Position numbers and translations under genes: made by a program | Shown here: one piece after another, positions 35,845-45,267 of the stretch | Numbering within the stretch: position 1 is the first letter of the stretch | How the letters are laid out: each line of letters begins with the position of its first letter | From: Flavobacterium panici | GTDB lineage: Bacteria > Bacteroidota > Bacteroidia > Flavobacteriales > Flavobacteriaceae | Assembly: GCF_903819335.1 (NCBI RefSeq) | Contig: NZ_CAIJDE010000058.1 | Span: 119,013 to 183,012, forward strand | DNA: 64,000 nucleotides | Direction: 5' to 3' | The notes under the pieces: model-generated | The model's input: only the letters and a program-made list of their open reading frames with translations | The model's database searches: none | Told to the model about the DNA's origin: nothing

Positions 35845-36384
35845 ATGAAGAAAATCATAATAATGCCAATGATATTGGCTTCTTTTATTGTTTTTTCGCA
35901 AGAAAAAATAGTAACTAAATCTGCAACAATAACTCTGGAAGCTTCAGTTCCTTCTTTTCAGCCGGTTGCGGGAACTAACAGCAATGTAACTTTTGTTTTA
36001 AATCCCGTAACAGGAGAAGTAGCAAGTCTGGCTTTAATGAAAGGATTCGAATTTGAAATGGCATTAATGGAAGAACATTTTAATGAAAATTACATGGAAA
36101 CCGATAAGTATCCGAAAGCTATTTTTAGAGGACAAATTGAAGATTTTGACATTAAAAATCTAACTGAAGATTATAAAGATTACACTATAAAAGGAAAATT
36201 AGAAGTACATGGAAAATCTAAGGATATAAATGCCGATGCAAAAATTACAAGATCAGGTTCCCGAATTACTTTTATTTCTGATTTTGAAGTAAATGCAAGT
36301 GATTTTAGTATTCCAATTCCGTCGCTTATTAAATATAAACTGGATAATAAAGTCAAGATTCAAATAATTGCGGTTTTAAAATAA
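35845..36384 (+). CDS. YceI-family exported lipid-binding-like protein, first copy
   Basis: 179 residues from the ATG at 35845; an in-frame ATG at 35800 would overlap the previous gene and is unlikely. Signal peptide to IVFSQ. The YceI fold: EASVPSFQPVAGTNSNVTFV, HFNENYMETDKYPKAIF and YTIKGKLEVHGKSKDI. YceI proteins bind isoprenoid or quinone-type ligands in the periplasm. It shares a transcript with the cytochrome and second YceI genes, so a link to quinone or electron transfer is plausible. Confidence 0.93.
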   Translation: MKKIIIMPMILASFIVFSQEKIVTKSATITLEASVPSFQPVAGTNSNVTFVLNPVTGEVASLALMKGFEFEMALMEEHFNENYMETDKYPKAIFRGQIEDFDIKNLTEDYKDYTIKGKLEVHGKSKDINADAKITRSGSRITFISDFEVNASDFSIPIPSLIKYKLDNKVKIQIIAVLK

Positions 36385-36431
36385 AAGCCGAACAAAACAG
36401 AATGATTTTATAAAAAATAAAAGACAGAATA

Positions 36432-36971
36432 ATGAAAAAAATCATACTTATTGCAATGTTATGTGTTTGCGCTATTAGTTTTTCACAAGAAAAAATGATT
36501 AGCAAATCAGGGAAAGTTACTTTTGAAGCTTCTGTTCCTTCTTTTGAAGAAGTCAAGGCAGTAAATAAGAACGTTACTTTTGTTTTAAATCCCGTAACAG
36601 GAGAAATTGCGAGTTTAGCCCTTATGAAAGGTTTTCAATTTAAGGTTGCTTTAATGGAAGAACATTTTAATGAAAATTATATAGAAAGTGACCAATATCC
36701 AAAAGCAATATTTAAAGGAAAAATAGAAGGATTTGATTTTAACAGCCTAACTACAGATTTTAAGGTTTTTACCATAAAAGGAAAACTGGAACTTCACGGA
36801 AAATCAAAGGATATAAAAACTACAGCAAGAATACGCAAGTCAGGAACTGGAATTAATATTTTATCTAATTTTACTGTAGATTCAAATGATTTTAATATTG
36901 AGATACCCAGTATTGTTAAAGACAAGGTTTCAAACAAAATAAATATTCAAACTGATGCGGTTGTAAATTGA
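36432..36971 (+). CDS. YceI-family exported protein, second (tandem) copy
   Basis: 179 residues with a signal peptide (AISFSQ). The same YceI blocks as the upstream copy: EASVPSFEEVKAVNKNVTFV, HFNENYIESDQYPKAIF, FTIKGKLELHGKSKDI. The 47-base gap and near-identical spacing of the motifs show a tandem duplication. The C-terminal third is the most divergent part, so ligand preference may differ. A possible role in the same envelope process as the cytochrome. Confidence 0.93.
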   Translation: MKKIILIAMLCVCAISFSQEKMISKSGKVTFEASVPSFEEVKAVNKNVTFVLNPVTGEIASLALMKGFQFKVALMEEHFNENYIESDQYPKAIFKGKIEGFDFNSLTTDFKVFTIKGKLELHGKSKDIKTTARIRKSGTGINILSNFTVDSNDFNIEIPSIVKDKVSNKINIQTDAVVN

Positions 36972-37205
36972 TAGGCCAAAAGATAGAAATAGGAATTTAT
37001 TTAATTTTGCTAAAACTGATCTAAATTCTTCACTTAAATACCGGGTTATATATTCAAAACTAATCCTTATTTATAAATTAAAATCACCATTGTTTAAAAT
37101 ATTTTAACGTTAAACCTTACGATACATGCAAACCGCCAACTAATCGAAAATCAAAATAATTATCTTATAAATTCAGTTCTAGGTTTTAATTCAAAAAAAT
37201 GGTTT

Positions 37206-37213
37206 TATCTTTG
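37206..37213 (+). promoter_or_regulatory. TAnnTTTG promoter box upstream of the XRE-like gene
   Basis: TATCTTTG matches the Bacteroidota -7 consensus TAnnTTTG and lies 27 bases upstream of the ATG at 37240. No clear TTG -33 element is seen at the usual spacing. Confidence 0.5.
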
Positions 37214-37239
37214 AGCCTTTAGAAAAATTGACATTCGCT

Positions 37240-37650
37240 ATGGAACAGAAAATACATCAGGGTAAAAACGTAAAACGTTTCAGAGAAATGCTTAACATAA
37301 AGCAGGAAGCATTAGCTTATGATCTTGGAGAAGACTGGAACCAAAAGAAAATTTCTTTATTGGAGCAGAAAGATGTAATTGAAGACAAACTGCTAAAACA
37401 AATCTCTGCAATATTAAAAATTCCTGTTGAAGCTTTTCAGAATTTTGATGAAGAGCAAGCGATAAATGTTATTTCAAATACTTTTACAAGTAATGATACA
37501 TCAACATTAAATGCAGTTAATCCAAACTGTACATTTAATCCAATTGATAAAATTGTTCAATTGTATGATGAAAAAATTGCGTTATACGAGCGTATGTTGA
37601 AAGAGAAAGATGAAATGATGGTGAGGCTTGAAAAATTAATAAATAAATAA
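37240..37650 (+). CDS. XRE-like helix-turn-helix regulator
   Basis: 136 residues from the ATG at 37240; an in-frame TTG at 37228 is a weaker start. The N-terminal HTH reads GKNVKRFREMLNIKQEALAY with EDWNQKKISLLEQ as recognition region. The C-terminus has a coiled coil (KIVQLYDEKIALYERMLKEK), probably for dimerisation. It is a stand-alone regulator in front of a strong terminator. Its targets are unknown. Confidence 0.88.
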   Translation: MEQKIHQGKNVKRFREMLNIKQEALAYDLGEDWNQKKISLLEQKDVIEDKLLKQISAILKIPVEAFQNFDEEQAINVISNTFTSNDTSTLNAVNPNCTFNPIDKIVQLYDEKIALYERMLKEKDEMMVRLEKLINK

Positions 37651-37678
37651 TTTATTTATAGAAGATATATAATTTCAC

Positions 37679-37706
37679 AAAGAGACGTTCGAGTCTCTTT
37701 TTTTTA
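37679..37706 (+). terminator. Terminator after 37650
   Basis: AAAGAGAC (37679-37686), 6-base loop, GTCTCTTT (37693-37700), then T-run. Between the XRE-like gene and the convergent efflux operon. Confidence 0.9.
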
Positions 37707-37821
37707 TTTTAGATCATTATTTTACTTATGCAAAATCAGGTGACATGTACTTTTTCTTCCATCCAGAAACAAAAAAAAGATTCTTTGTAGGCTTCATAAT
37801 TTCATTTAAAAGATTATAATT

Positions 37822-39246
37822 TCAACTATTTCCTCCCAATGCAAGAAAAAGATTTATGCGTTGTGTGATTTTTTCACTGCGAATTCTTAAAAGATTAATC
37901 TGCGCAGCGAATAAATCAATCTGCTGTTTAGATACGCTTCGTAAATCAGCTTTACCTACTTCAAAAAGCTTCTGTTCTAATTGAAATGATTTCTGACTGC
38001 TGTTAACCGATTCTAGCAAAAGTTTCTCTCTAACTTCCAAACTTTGTATTGCATCAAGAGCATTCTCGACATCAACTATTGCATTAAACACCGAGCGTGC
38101 ATATTCTGCAACAGCTATTTTTTGTTCTGCAGTTCTGATCTCAATATTTGCATTTAAAGCACCTCCTAGATAAAGAGGCTGTGCAAAAGTTGCTCCAACT
38201 CCTCCAATAGGATTAGAAAAACTTGGTTTTAACTGAATGACTTCACTTGTAATCGCACCAAAACTTCCAGTAAGTTTTAAATTAGGCAGACGAGCCAGTT
38301 TAGACTCCTCTACTCTATGAAATGCTGCTGCAAATCTTTTTTCTGCCGCAATGATATCTGGTCTGTTTTCTAAAATCTGCAGAGGAATTCCTGCTGGTAT
38401 GGCACTTTTAATTTCAATTAATTCATTTTTAACCTGAATTTCTGCCGACGGATATCTTCCCAACAAAATCTCCAATGCTCTTAATTGGTTCGAATATGCT
38501 AGTGCCAACTGCAGCTGACCGTCTTTTACTGCGCTTAGATTTGTATTTGCGGCTTCTATATCTATTTCTGTTCCTATTCCAATTTCGTGTCTTTTTTGGG
38601 CTAATGCTAAAATTTTCTCAGAAGCATCAACCATTTGATCTGCCAGCTGACTTTCAAGATAAGTTTCTGATGCTAAGTAATAATTTCGGACAACTGCGGC
38701 AGAAATTGATAATTTAGCAAACTCATAATCATTTTGTGTTGCCTCTAACAATGCTTGATTAGCATTTCTTGCATTTCGTAATTTTCCCCAAATATCAATT
38801 TCCCAGGAAGCAGAAAATAAGGCACCGCTTAGTCCTGAATTCAAATCATCCCCCATTTTGGTGCTTGATCTTCCTAATAAACTTACTGCTGGACGCAGTG
38901 CAGCCTGTGATGCTTTTACATAGCCTGAAGCCTGTTCAATTCTTGCACTGCTGATCCTTAGATCCACATTATATCTTATTGCCTCTGCTACAACAGAATC
39001 TAATTGGGAATCATTAAAAAAAGAAATCCAGTTATTTTGAACAGCCGAAGCATCAGATGTATTATATTTTACAGATTTCCAGTTTGAAGGCAGATTAAAA
39101 TTGATTAAAGCTTCCCTTTGAAGTTCATTCCTGTCAGGCGGTGTTTTCACTTTACAGCTGTATAACAAAACTGCAAGAATAGAGCTGATAATCAAAGTGC
39201 TCCTCCTGTTTCTAATTCTCGAATAATATGTTTGATATACTCTCAT
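37822..39246 (-). CDS. Outer-membrane efflux factor (TolC/NodT family)
   Basis: 474 residues. N-terminal hydrophobic segment with a Cys (AVLLYSCKV, Cys about 31) suggests a lipoprotein. OMF features: WISFFNDSQLDSVVAEAIRY, NVDLRISSARIEQASGYVKA and the repeat in the second half (NRPDIIAAEKRFAAAFHRVE). It forms the outer-membrane duct for an HlyD-type adaptor. It is the last gene of the operon and starts 5 bases after the adaptor gene. Substrate unknown. Confidence 0.93.
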   Translation of the reverse strand: MRVYQTYYSRIRNRRSTLIISSILAVLLYSCKVKTPPDRNELQREALINFNLPSNWKSVKYNTSDASAVQNNWISFFNDSQLDSVVAEAIRYNVDLRISSARIEQASGYVKASQAALRPAVSLLGRSSTKMGDDLNSGLSGALFSASWEIDIWGKLRNARNANQALLEATQNDYEFAKLSISAAVVRNYYLASETYLESQLADQMVDASEKILALAQKRHEIGIGTEIDIEAANTNLSAVKDGQLQLALAYSNQLRALEILLGRYPSAEIQVKNELIEIKSAIPAGIPLQILENRPDIIAAEKRFAAAFHRVEESKLARLPNLKLTGSFGAITSEVIQLKPSFSNPIGGVGATFAQPLYLGGALNANIEIRTAEQKIAVAEYARSVFNAIVDVENALDAIQSLEVREKLLLESVNSSQKSFQLEQKLFEVGKADLRSVSKQQIDLFAAQINLLRIRSEKITQRINLFLALGGNS

Positions 39247-39251
39247 TCGTA

Positions 39252-40433
39252 TTAGTGTAGTTTAAGAATAAGCCAGTCCAATTTTGTCCCTACTCTAAGA
39301 ATAACCTTTCTTACCAATTGAATAGCTTTTCCGCTGTCAGTATATATAGCCCCCTGGCCCATAGCACCAGGTGCAAGAAATAAACTTTTATCCTTATCTG
39401 CCACTTTCAGGCGCACCGCAAAGCGCCCTTCCGGTGGTGCTTCAGCTCCTGTCTGAGGAACAAGTCCGCTCATTGGTATCTGCCCTTGCCCTGTTGCCCA
39501 GACAATGTTGTCCACCTCACATTTAATAATCTGATTGGGATAAGGTTTTAAAGCAACTTCCGCTTCGTTGCCTCTTTTCGCATATCGTAGTTCATTCTGT
39601 TCATAAAATGCAATAACCCACTGTTCATCCTCAACAAAACTCATCACCGGTTTTAAAGGAAGCTGCACTGCCATAGAACCTTTTCTAAGCTGGAGATTAA
39701 TTACACGTCCGTCTGCAGGTGCGTAAAAAACAGTCTGCGAAAGCTGCCATTTGGCGTCTTTTATTTGTGATTTTACTTCTTCTAAATCAGCTCTCGCCTG
39801 TGCTATTTCTGAAAGTTCTCCTGAACCTGCTTTGGCGGACATACGCTGCATGATTGCCGATTTCTGTGCTTTTGAAACACCAATCTGCGATTCCAGATCC
39901 TGCAGATCAGCCTGCGCCTGCTCATAATCAAATTTTGTTCCTGCACCTGCACCTGCAAGCGCTTTAGTCTGATCTACTCTTTTTAAAGCCAGCTGGTATT
40001 TAGCGTTTACAACTCCAATCGTATTTTCAGCAGACTGCAATTGAGCCTCCAGCTCACGGTCATAAGCTTTTGCAGTAACAATTTTAGCCTCTAATGAAGG
40101 GAGTCTGGCTTCAAGATTATTAATTTTATTCTGAAAAGGAACCGGATCAATTTTAAAGAGCACTTCTCCTTTTTTTACATGGGTATTGGGTTCAACCGGA
40201 ACATCAATAACCTGCCCGGAGACTGTGGGAACAATCTCCACGGTATAATTAATCACGCGGACATCATGAGAGGAAGGAGCGAAAAGGTTCAAGAACAAAA
40301 TCAAAAGGCTTAAAAACACAACAGGAATAGCGATGGAAATTACCTGAGTGACCGTATTCCATGGCAGCCATTTAAATTTAAAGAAAATGAGCCACACAAA
40401 TACACCGTAAATTGCTAATAGTAATATTTCCAT
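39252..40433 (-). CDS. HlyD-family adaptor, YiaV-like
   Basis: 393 residues. An N-terminal membrane anchor with two hydrophobic stretches (LLLAIYGVFVWLIFFKF, ISIAIPVVFLSLLILFLNLF), a lipoyl half-motif (VSGQVIDVPVEPNTHVKKGE), a long coiled-coil hairpin (about 95-225), the second lipoyl half (VFYAPADGRVINLQLRKGS) and a beta-barrel domain. This shape and the neighbouring DUF3302 gene match the enterobacterial YiaV/YiaW pair. Adaptors of this kind bridge an inner-membrane component to the outer-membrane factor. No classical pump gene is beside it. Confidence 0.92.
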   Translation of the reverse strand: MEILLLAIYGVFVWLIFFKFKWLPWNTVTQVISIAIPVVFLSLLILFLNLFAPSSHDVRVINYTVEIVPTVSGQVIDVPVEPNTHVKKGEVLFKIDPVPFQNKINNLEARLPSLEAKIVTAKAYDRELEAQLQSAENTIGVVNAKYQLALKRVDQTKALAGAGAGTKFDYEQAQADLQDLESQIGVSKAQKSAIMQRMSAKAGSGELSEIAQARADLEEVKSQIKDAKWQLSQTVFYAPADGRVINLQLRKGSMAVQLPLKPVMSFVEDEQWVIAFYEQNELRYAKRGNEAEVALKPYPNQIIKCEVDNIVWATGQGQIPMSGLVPQTGAEAPPEGRFAVRLKVADKDKSLFLAPGAMGQGAIYTDSGKAIQLVRKVILRVGTKLDWLILKLH

Positions 40434-40473
40434 AAGATGTGTATTAAAATTTAAAAATTAAACAGGTTTTATT

Positions 40474-40926
40474 TTAGTCCAGACCTTCTTTTTCTCTTTC
40501 TGCTGCCTTTTCTGCCGCTTTTTCGTCGGCCAAATCTTTCATCGTCTGTTCGTGATAATCTCCCTGATCTGTTTTGTATGCCATTTTATAAAGAACAGGT
40601 TTTGAATATGCCCAAAGCCAGGCTAGCGGCCAAAGCAATCCTCCAAAAAATAATGAAAGCAGACATAGTGTTTTTATGGCTTCTGCCTGAGGATGTTTTC
40701 TTTTCTCCGCTATTTTCTCAGGCAGAATATGAATCATCAAAAAAACGGTTATCCCAATTATTGGAGCAATAACTAAAACCACCCAGCTCATAGCTTCTGC
40801 TATTCCATCGAGTGCTTCTCCCGAGGCATGGGCATAAATTTCCTGTGGCATTAAAGACAAGAAAAAAATAACAGTTAGATATTTATGAACACTAAAATTT
40901 TGTTTGTTTACAGCATTATTTTTCAT
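40474..40926 (-). CDS. DUF3302 inner-membrane protein, YiaW-like
   Basis: 150 residues. Hydrophobic N-terminal segment (YLTVIFFLSLMPQEIYAHA), two membrane helices (MSWVVLVIAPIIGITVFLMI and TLCLLSLFFGGLLWPLAWLW), and a charged C-terminus rich in Glu, Lys and Ala. EKIAEKRKHPQAEAI between the helices matches the DUF3302 signature. It lies 40 bases upstream of the YiaV-like gene. Likely an inner-membrane partner of the adaptor. Its exact role is not established. Confidence 0.88.
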   Translation of the reverse strand: MKNNAVNKQNFSVHKYLTVIFFLSLMPQEIYAHASGEALDGIAEAMSWVVLVIAPIIGITVFLMIHILPEKIAEKRKHPQAEAIKTLCLLSLFFGGLLWPLAWLWAYSKPVLYKMAYKTDQGDYHEQTMKDLADEKAAEKAAEREKEGLD

Positions 40927-40986
40927 GACATCAGGGTTTTTATCCGTTATTAATTATAATCTTTCAGCCTAAGTTCAATCTGTTTA

Positions 40987-41778
40987 TTACTTCGGAAAAA
41001 TAAAAATAACAACAGCACGCCAGCCCCAGTCTGCTTTATTGCCATCTGGTGCAGCAAGATTAAATCTTGGTCCTATAATAAGGGAAACTTTTTGTTTCCC
41101 AATGCTTGTCAATCCGCTTACCGTTGGTGTCAGCCAGATTGTAGTAGTACTTGCTTCCCAGTTTTGGGTCATTTCCATAGTAGCTCCCAACCCGGCTCCG
41201 CTTTTCCAATTATAGGTAAAAAATGGCTGAAGAAAAAGTTGATTAACATCCGGGCGGTCGTCGCTTCCCGCCACGCTCCAAATTTGATTTGCCAAAGCTC
41301 CGTAAGTCCATCCGCCGCTTTGTTTTAAAATAACTCCTGTTGGACCAATACCAAATTTTTTAGTAGTTAAAAAATCATCTGTACCAGTAGGGATTAAAAA
41401 AACCGGACCTGCCCCCCACGTTATACCATTTTTAGAATTTTTAGGACTAAAAAAAGCGCTTAAAACTGCATCACTTAATCCACTTTCTTTAGCTCCCAAA
41501 GACGTAATATTATTCTGGGTCACTATTGGCAGAATAATTCTTCCAATCATATTCCAGTTTTCACTAATACTAATTGGTACCACAGGCTGAAAATTCATCG
41601 TATTACGGTTTCCTTTATTTGGACCTATTCCATAATCTGTATTGTTTTGAAATGGGACACTGATTAAAGACGCTATTGGATTAGAAAGTTTCTTAGCCAG
41701 TTCTTCATCACTTTCCTGACCGAAAACAAGACTGGAGGCCAAAAAACAAATTATTAGTATTTTATATCTATTTTTCAT
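40987..41778 (-). CDS. Outer-membrane beta-barrel transporter-like protein
   Basis: 263 residues with a signal peptide (ASSLVFGQ). NPIASLISVPFQNNTDYGIG, MNFQPVVPISISENWNMIGR and the final GWRAVVIFIFPK fit the porin-like family (PF13557 type, sometimes called neuromedin U or MetA-like transporter). It is inside the efflux operon between the DUF5692 and DUF3302 genes. It may give an outer-membrane passage for the cluster's substrate. Confidence 0.85.
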   Translation of the reverse strand: MKNRYKILIICFLASSLVFGQESDEELAKKLSNPIASLISVPFQNNTDYGIGPNKGNRNTMNFQPVVPISISENWNMIGRIILPIVTQNNITSLGAKESGLSDAVLSAFFSPKNSKNGITWGAGPVFLIPTGTDDFLTTKKFGIGPTGVILKQSGGWTYGALANQIWSVAGSDDRPDVNQLFLQPFFTYNWKSGAGLGATMEMTQNWEASTTTIWLTPTVSGLTSIGKQKVSLIIGPRFNLAAPDGNKADWGWRAVVIFIFPK

Positions 41779-41798
41779 AATGACATTCTTTGAATTCT

Positions 41799-43147
41799 TT
41801 AGCTATGAACAGGATTTTCATTTTCTTTCAATGGAGGATAATCTGCCATTGCGGGAAATTTATCAAGGTCTACGTGAATCGAATCATTCAGTCCCGACAT
41901 AGCATGTTCTGCATGTCGATATTGCCCAAAACTCGGCCATACAGGTCCTTTTTTGAATATTTTCCATCGCCAGACTAAAGCACAGACAACAAAATTGGCA
42001 ACAAAACTTATAGAAGCAATAACAATTGCACTGGTGTTGCTGATTGGAATTGGTACAAAACTTTTTTCCATAACAAATACACTGAACGAAAAAAGGTAGA
42101 AATAAAAGAATCCCAGAGTAGTTCCTCGCGTAGAAACCCATGTGCCCGGAATCCATAAGGCCAAAAATGTCGCTGTTAAATTAAGCGCAATACTATTGGA
42201 AGTGTATTCATTAAAATTGAGATAGGAGAAAGTAATATTCCAAATATCATAAGCAATGATCCAAAGTTCCGGCTGACCTGCCCATATCAAATCTTTAGAA
42301 GGCTGGCGGTTTGGTCCTATTCCTCTCCATCGTGTCATGGCAAGTATGCTGAAAATTCCTGCTGCTCCGTTAAGTATATTTGGCAGGTAGCCGGAATGAA
42401 AATCTACTTCGCAGGCTTCAAAAATATTGATTCCTAATATTGCCGCACATAAAAAGCGCATCCAGACATATTTAGTAAGTGAAGTATGTCTCGCCAACCA
42501 AAAAATCCAAATCGTAAAGACCAATGTTAAATTTTTTACCCAGCGGAACAAAGGCATATTATCTAGTGTATTTATCCAGTAAACCGCTAATATAACGACC
42601 CCGACACCAGCTACAATTGGAGTAAACCATTTCCATTTTCTCCAAGCCATATAAACTAATGCAAGCCCCACAAAAAGCAATAAGAAATGAATATAAGGCC
42701 AGCCAATACTACGATGTGTAAATGTTAATTCACCGCCTCCAGCTCCTGGTATACTTGCCGTCATTGATTCGCTGTCTACAATTTTAAATTGAACTCCATT
42801 GATCTGTGGAGCTTCAGCCGATCCGTTAATAGTTATAATATTGCCGACTTGAGTATAGTTTAGCCTTTCTCTTGCATAATGCGCTGGCATTGTCCATATA
42901 AGTTTAACTGTACTGTCTTCGCGAAAACGCAGAAGATACCATGAACTGGCTACTTTCTACCGCTTTTTCCCTGCCCTTCAGTGATGACTACCCACTCTCC
43001 TTTTTGCTTAGCAATTGCAGGAATTTTATCAGCAGATAGAGTTTGCTGCGTATCGTTTTCAAAAACTTCAAAGCTTCTTTGATCGCAGCCTGAAAGTAAT
43101 AGTATTAAAAGTAATGCTCCCAAAATGCCTTTTACAATTTTTTTCAT
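41799..43147 (-). pseudogene. DUF5692-like membrane lipoprotein, split by a one-base frameshift
   Basis: The 5' part (43147 to 42950) encodes a 65-residue lipoprotein start with lipobox LLLSGC (Cys about 21) and EWVVITEGQGKSGR, then stops. The rest (about 42956 to 41799) continues as KVASSWYLLRFREDSTVKLI and WTMPAHYARERLNYTQVGN into about eight membrane helices (WPYIHFLLLFVGLALVYMAW, FLCAAILGINIFEACE). Adding one A in the AAA run at 42954-42956 joins both parts. The family resembles DUF5692. The frameshift may be real decay, phase variation or sequencing error; if the shorter internal start at 42890 is used, a 363-residue membrane protein without the lipoprotein part would be made. Confidence 0.8.
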
Positions 43148-43210
43148 CAGATTTAAAATTAGGGGTTAATAAAAATATTACTGCTTAATATTAAATTCAT
43201 AATATTCAGT

Positions 43211-43519
43211 TTATTGATCTGTTCTTTCTGCTATATACCGGAGAATTTCTTCCTCTAATTCTATTGATAGAGTTTCATATTCCATTCTGCATTGAAAATC
43301 TTCCTCGGTTTTTTGCTTAAAAAATTCTACATTTTCTTTAGTAATATTATAGTCATCACACATACATCTAAAATTATCATCTACCAGATACAGAATCTTA
43401 ATGGATTCTTGGCAGTTTGCAAATTTTTCATTTTGTAAGGCTAAAGGAATTGACATTTGACATCTTTTACACTGAATATCAATCAAATGTAGATAGATAG
43501 AATTATCTATTTGCGTCAA
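43211..43519 (-). CDS. Hypothetical Cys-rich small protein
   Basis: 102 residues, no signal peptide. The N-terminal half contains DIQCKRCQMSIPLALQ and further Cys residues (NCQES, CMCDDYN), which could form a small metal site, though two CxxC pairs are not cleanly spaced. The C-terminal half is a charged helix (FFKQKTEEDFQCRMEYETLS). It is the first gene upstream of the efflux operon on the same strand and 167 bases from the divergent regulator. I recognise no family. Confidence 0.7.
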   Translation of the reverse strand: MTQIDNSIYLHLIDIQCKRCQMSIPLALQNEKFANCQESIKILYLVDDNFRCMCDDYNITKENVEFFKQKTEEDFQCRMEYETLSIELEEEILRYIAERTDQ

Positions 43520-43686
43520 ATGACGTTAAAAGGTGTTAAATTTCACGGTAAAAAGAAAGTTAAAACCTACAAATAAAAGTTAAAATCTTACAAAAAGTTA
43601 TATAATAAATTAAATCAATTTAATTTTGATTTTTATTTTTCTACAAGCCGTTAAACGATTGTCTATTAACTATATGTAACTTATAT

Positions 43687-45267
43687 ATGGAGGCTGTAAA
43701 AAAAATTACCCAAGATCAAATCTATACCGAACTGGAATCTGTTTTAAATTATTCTGCTTTAAAAAATTCCCCTATCTTAAGCCGTTTTTTAAAACATATT
43801 GTAACAGAAACCATAAATGAAAAGCAGCATTTAATAAAAGAATATTCTATTGCTGTAAATGTTCTGAATAGATCGCAGGATTTTAATTCTCATGATGACT
43901 CGGTAGTCCGTATTCATGCCGGAAGGCTGCGCCGATTCTTAGATGAATTTTATAATCGAGAAGGAAGGAATAATTCCATAAGAATTGTTATTCCAAAAGG
44001 CTGCTATATACCTCAATTTATCCATAAAGGAACTGAAAACCCCGCTGTCTCTTCTCATGACATTGCAAATCCAGTGATAGCTATTTTTCCTTTTAAAACT
44101 ATCACTGAGAAACATAATCTAGATGTTTTCTCTTTGTTAATTTGTGAAGAATTGAGCGCCGAACTTTCTCGTTTTCAAGATATTTCGGTGATAGGGAATT
44201 TTTCTTCAGAACTACTTTTTAAAATCAATCAGAATACTCTTGAAGCTGCAAAGCTTATAGGTGCAGACTTTGTTATGACAGGCAGCCTGAAATGCCATAA
44301 CGAAAAACTGCTAATAAGAATAAATCTCTTAAATGCATTGACAGGCCATTATATATTGACAAAATCTTTTGAATATGATAGTTTTGAAGATATTATGAAT
44401 ATTCAAAACCAGATTGTTCAGAACGTTGTTTCCGCAATGGGTGGTTATTATGGTATAATCTTTAAAGAAGTAATAAAAACTCATCCTTCAAAAATATCTG
44501 ACAATTCAAGCATTTGGAAAGGAGTATACGCATATTACCAATATCAACGAGGATATTCTAACGAAAATTACCAAAATGCGCTAAATGCCTTAAAAACTGC
44601 TGTTAAACTTCACCCAAACCATGCTGTAAGCTGGGCAATGCTTGGAGAATTTTATCTGGATGGAATAGCGCTTGGGATTGATGATGATGCGAATACAATT
44701 TCTGAGGCATACAGCTGCTTAATGAGATCTATTAAAATTGATCCCGACTGCCAGCATGCGATGTATGCCTTAACATGGGTTAATTTATTTAGGAGAGACC
44801 CGGAAGCTTGTCTTATTTATGCAGAAAAATGCATAGCTATTAATTCCCATTCTTCTGGCATGGTTTCAGGAGTTGGCTGCCTTTTAATCTTTGCCGGATA
44901 CTTTGAAACAGGTTTCCAAATAATGGACGATGCGATTCGTACAAACCCCATTTATCCATGGTGGATAAATATAGGTTACTGTTATTATTACATCTACAAA
45001 GGAGATTATAAAAATGCTTTTTTCTGGGCAGAAAAAATGGATTGCGCAGAAACTTTCTGGGATCCGCTACTCAAATCTGTCTCTTTATCATTCTTAAATG
45101 AAGATGTTGAAGCAAAAAAATACCTGGTAAAACTGATTGAATTGGAACCAAATACGGCACTTAAAATTAAAGGTATGATTTCAAGTTATATTCTTACTGA
45201 AAATGTTGTTTCAAATATGATTGAAAGTCTTGAAAGAATAGGATTAAAATTAATGCTTAAGAATTAA
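43687..45267 (+). CDS. TolB/TPR-type regulator with N-terminal winged-helix-like domain
   Basis: 526 residues, no signal peptide. Residues 1-115 match the 'adenylate-cyclase-like' regulatory head of rhizobial and flavobacterial proteins (NSPILSRFLKHIVTETINEK, LIKEYSIAVNVLNRSQDF, VRIHAGRLRRFLDEFYNREG). Residues about 135-255 are a TolB-like domain (VIAIFPFKT..., GADFVMTGSLKCHN). Residues about 270-510 form TPR repeats (NYQNALNALKTAVKLHPNHA, EAYSCLMRSIKIDPDCQHAM). It is divergent from the efflux operon (no overlap), so it is the likely regulator of that operon. Its DNA-binding capacity is inferred. Confidence 0.85.
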   Translation: MEAVKKITQDQIYTELESVLNYSALKNSPILSRFLKHIVTETINEKQHLIKEYSIAVNVLNRSQDFNSHDDSVVRIHAGRLRRFLDEFYNREGRNNSIRIVIPKGCYIPQFIHKGTENPAVSSHDIANPVIAIFPFKTITEKHNLDVFSLLICEELSAELSRFQDISVIGNFSSELLFKINQNTLEAAKLIGADFVMTGSLKCHNEKLLIRINLLNALTGHYILTKSFEYDSFEDIMNIQNQIVQNVVSAMGGYYGIIFKEVIKTHPSKISDNSSIWKGVYAYYQYQRGYSNENYQNALNALKTAVKLHPNHAVSWAMLGEFYLDGIALGIDDDANTISEAYSCLMRSIKIDPDCQHAMYALTWVNLFRRDPEACLIYAEKCIAINSHSSGMVSGVGCLLIFAGYFETGFQIMDDAIRTNPIYPWWINIGYCYYYIYKGDYKNAFFWAEKMDCAETFWDPLLKSVSLSFLNEDVEAKKYLVKLIELEPNTALKIKGMISSYILTENVVSNMIESLERIGLKLMLKN

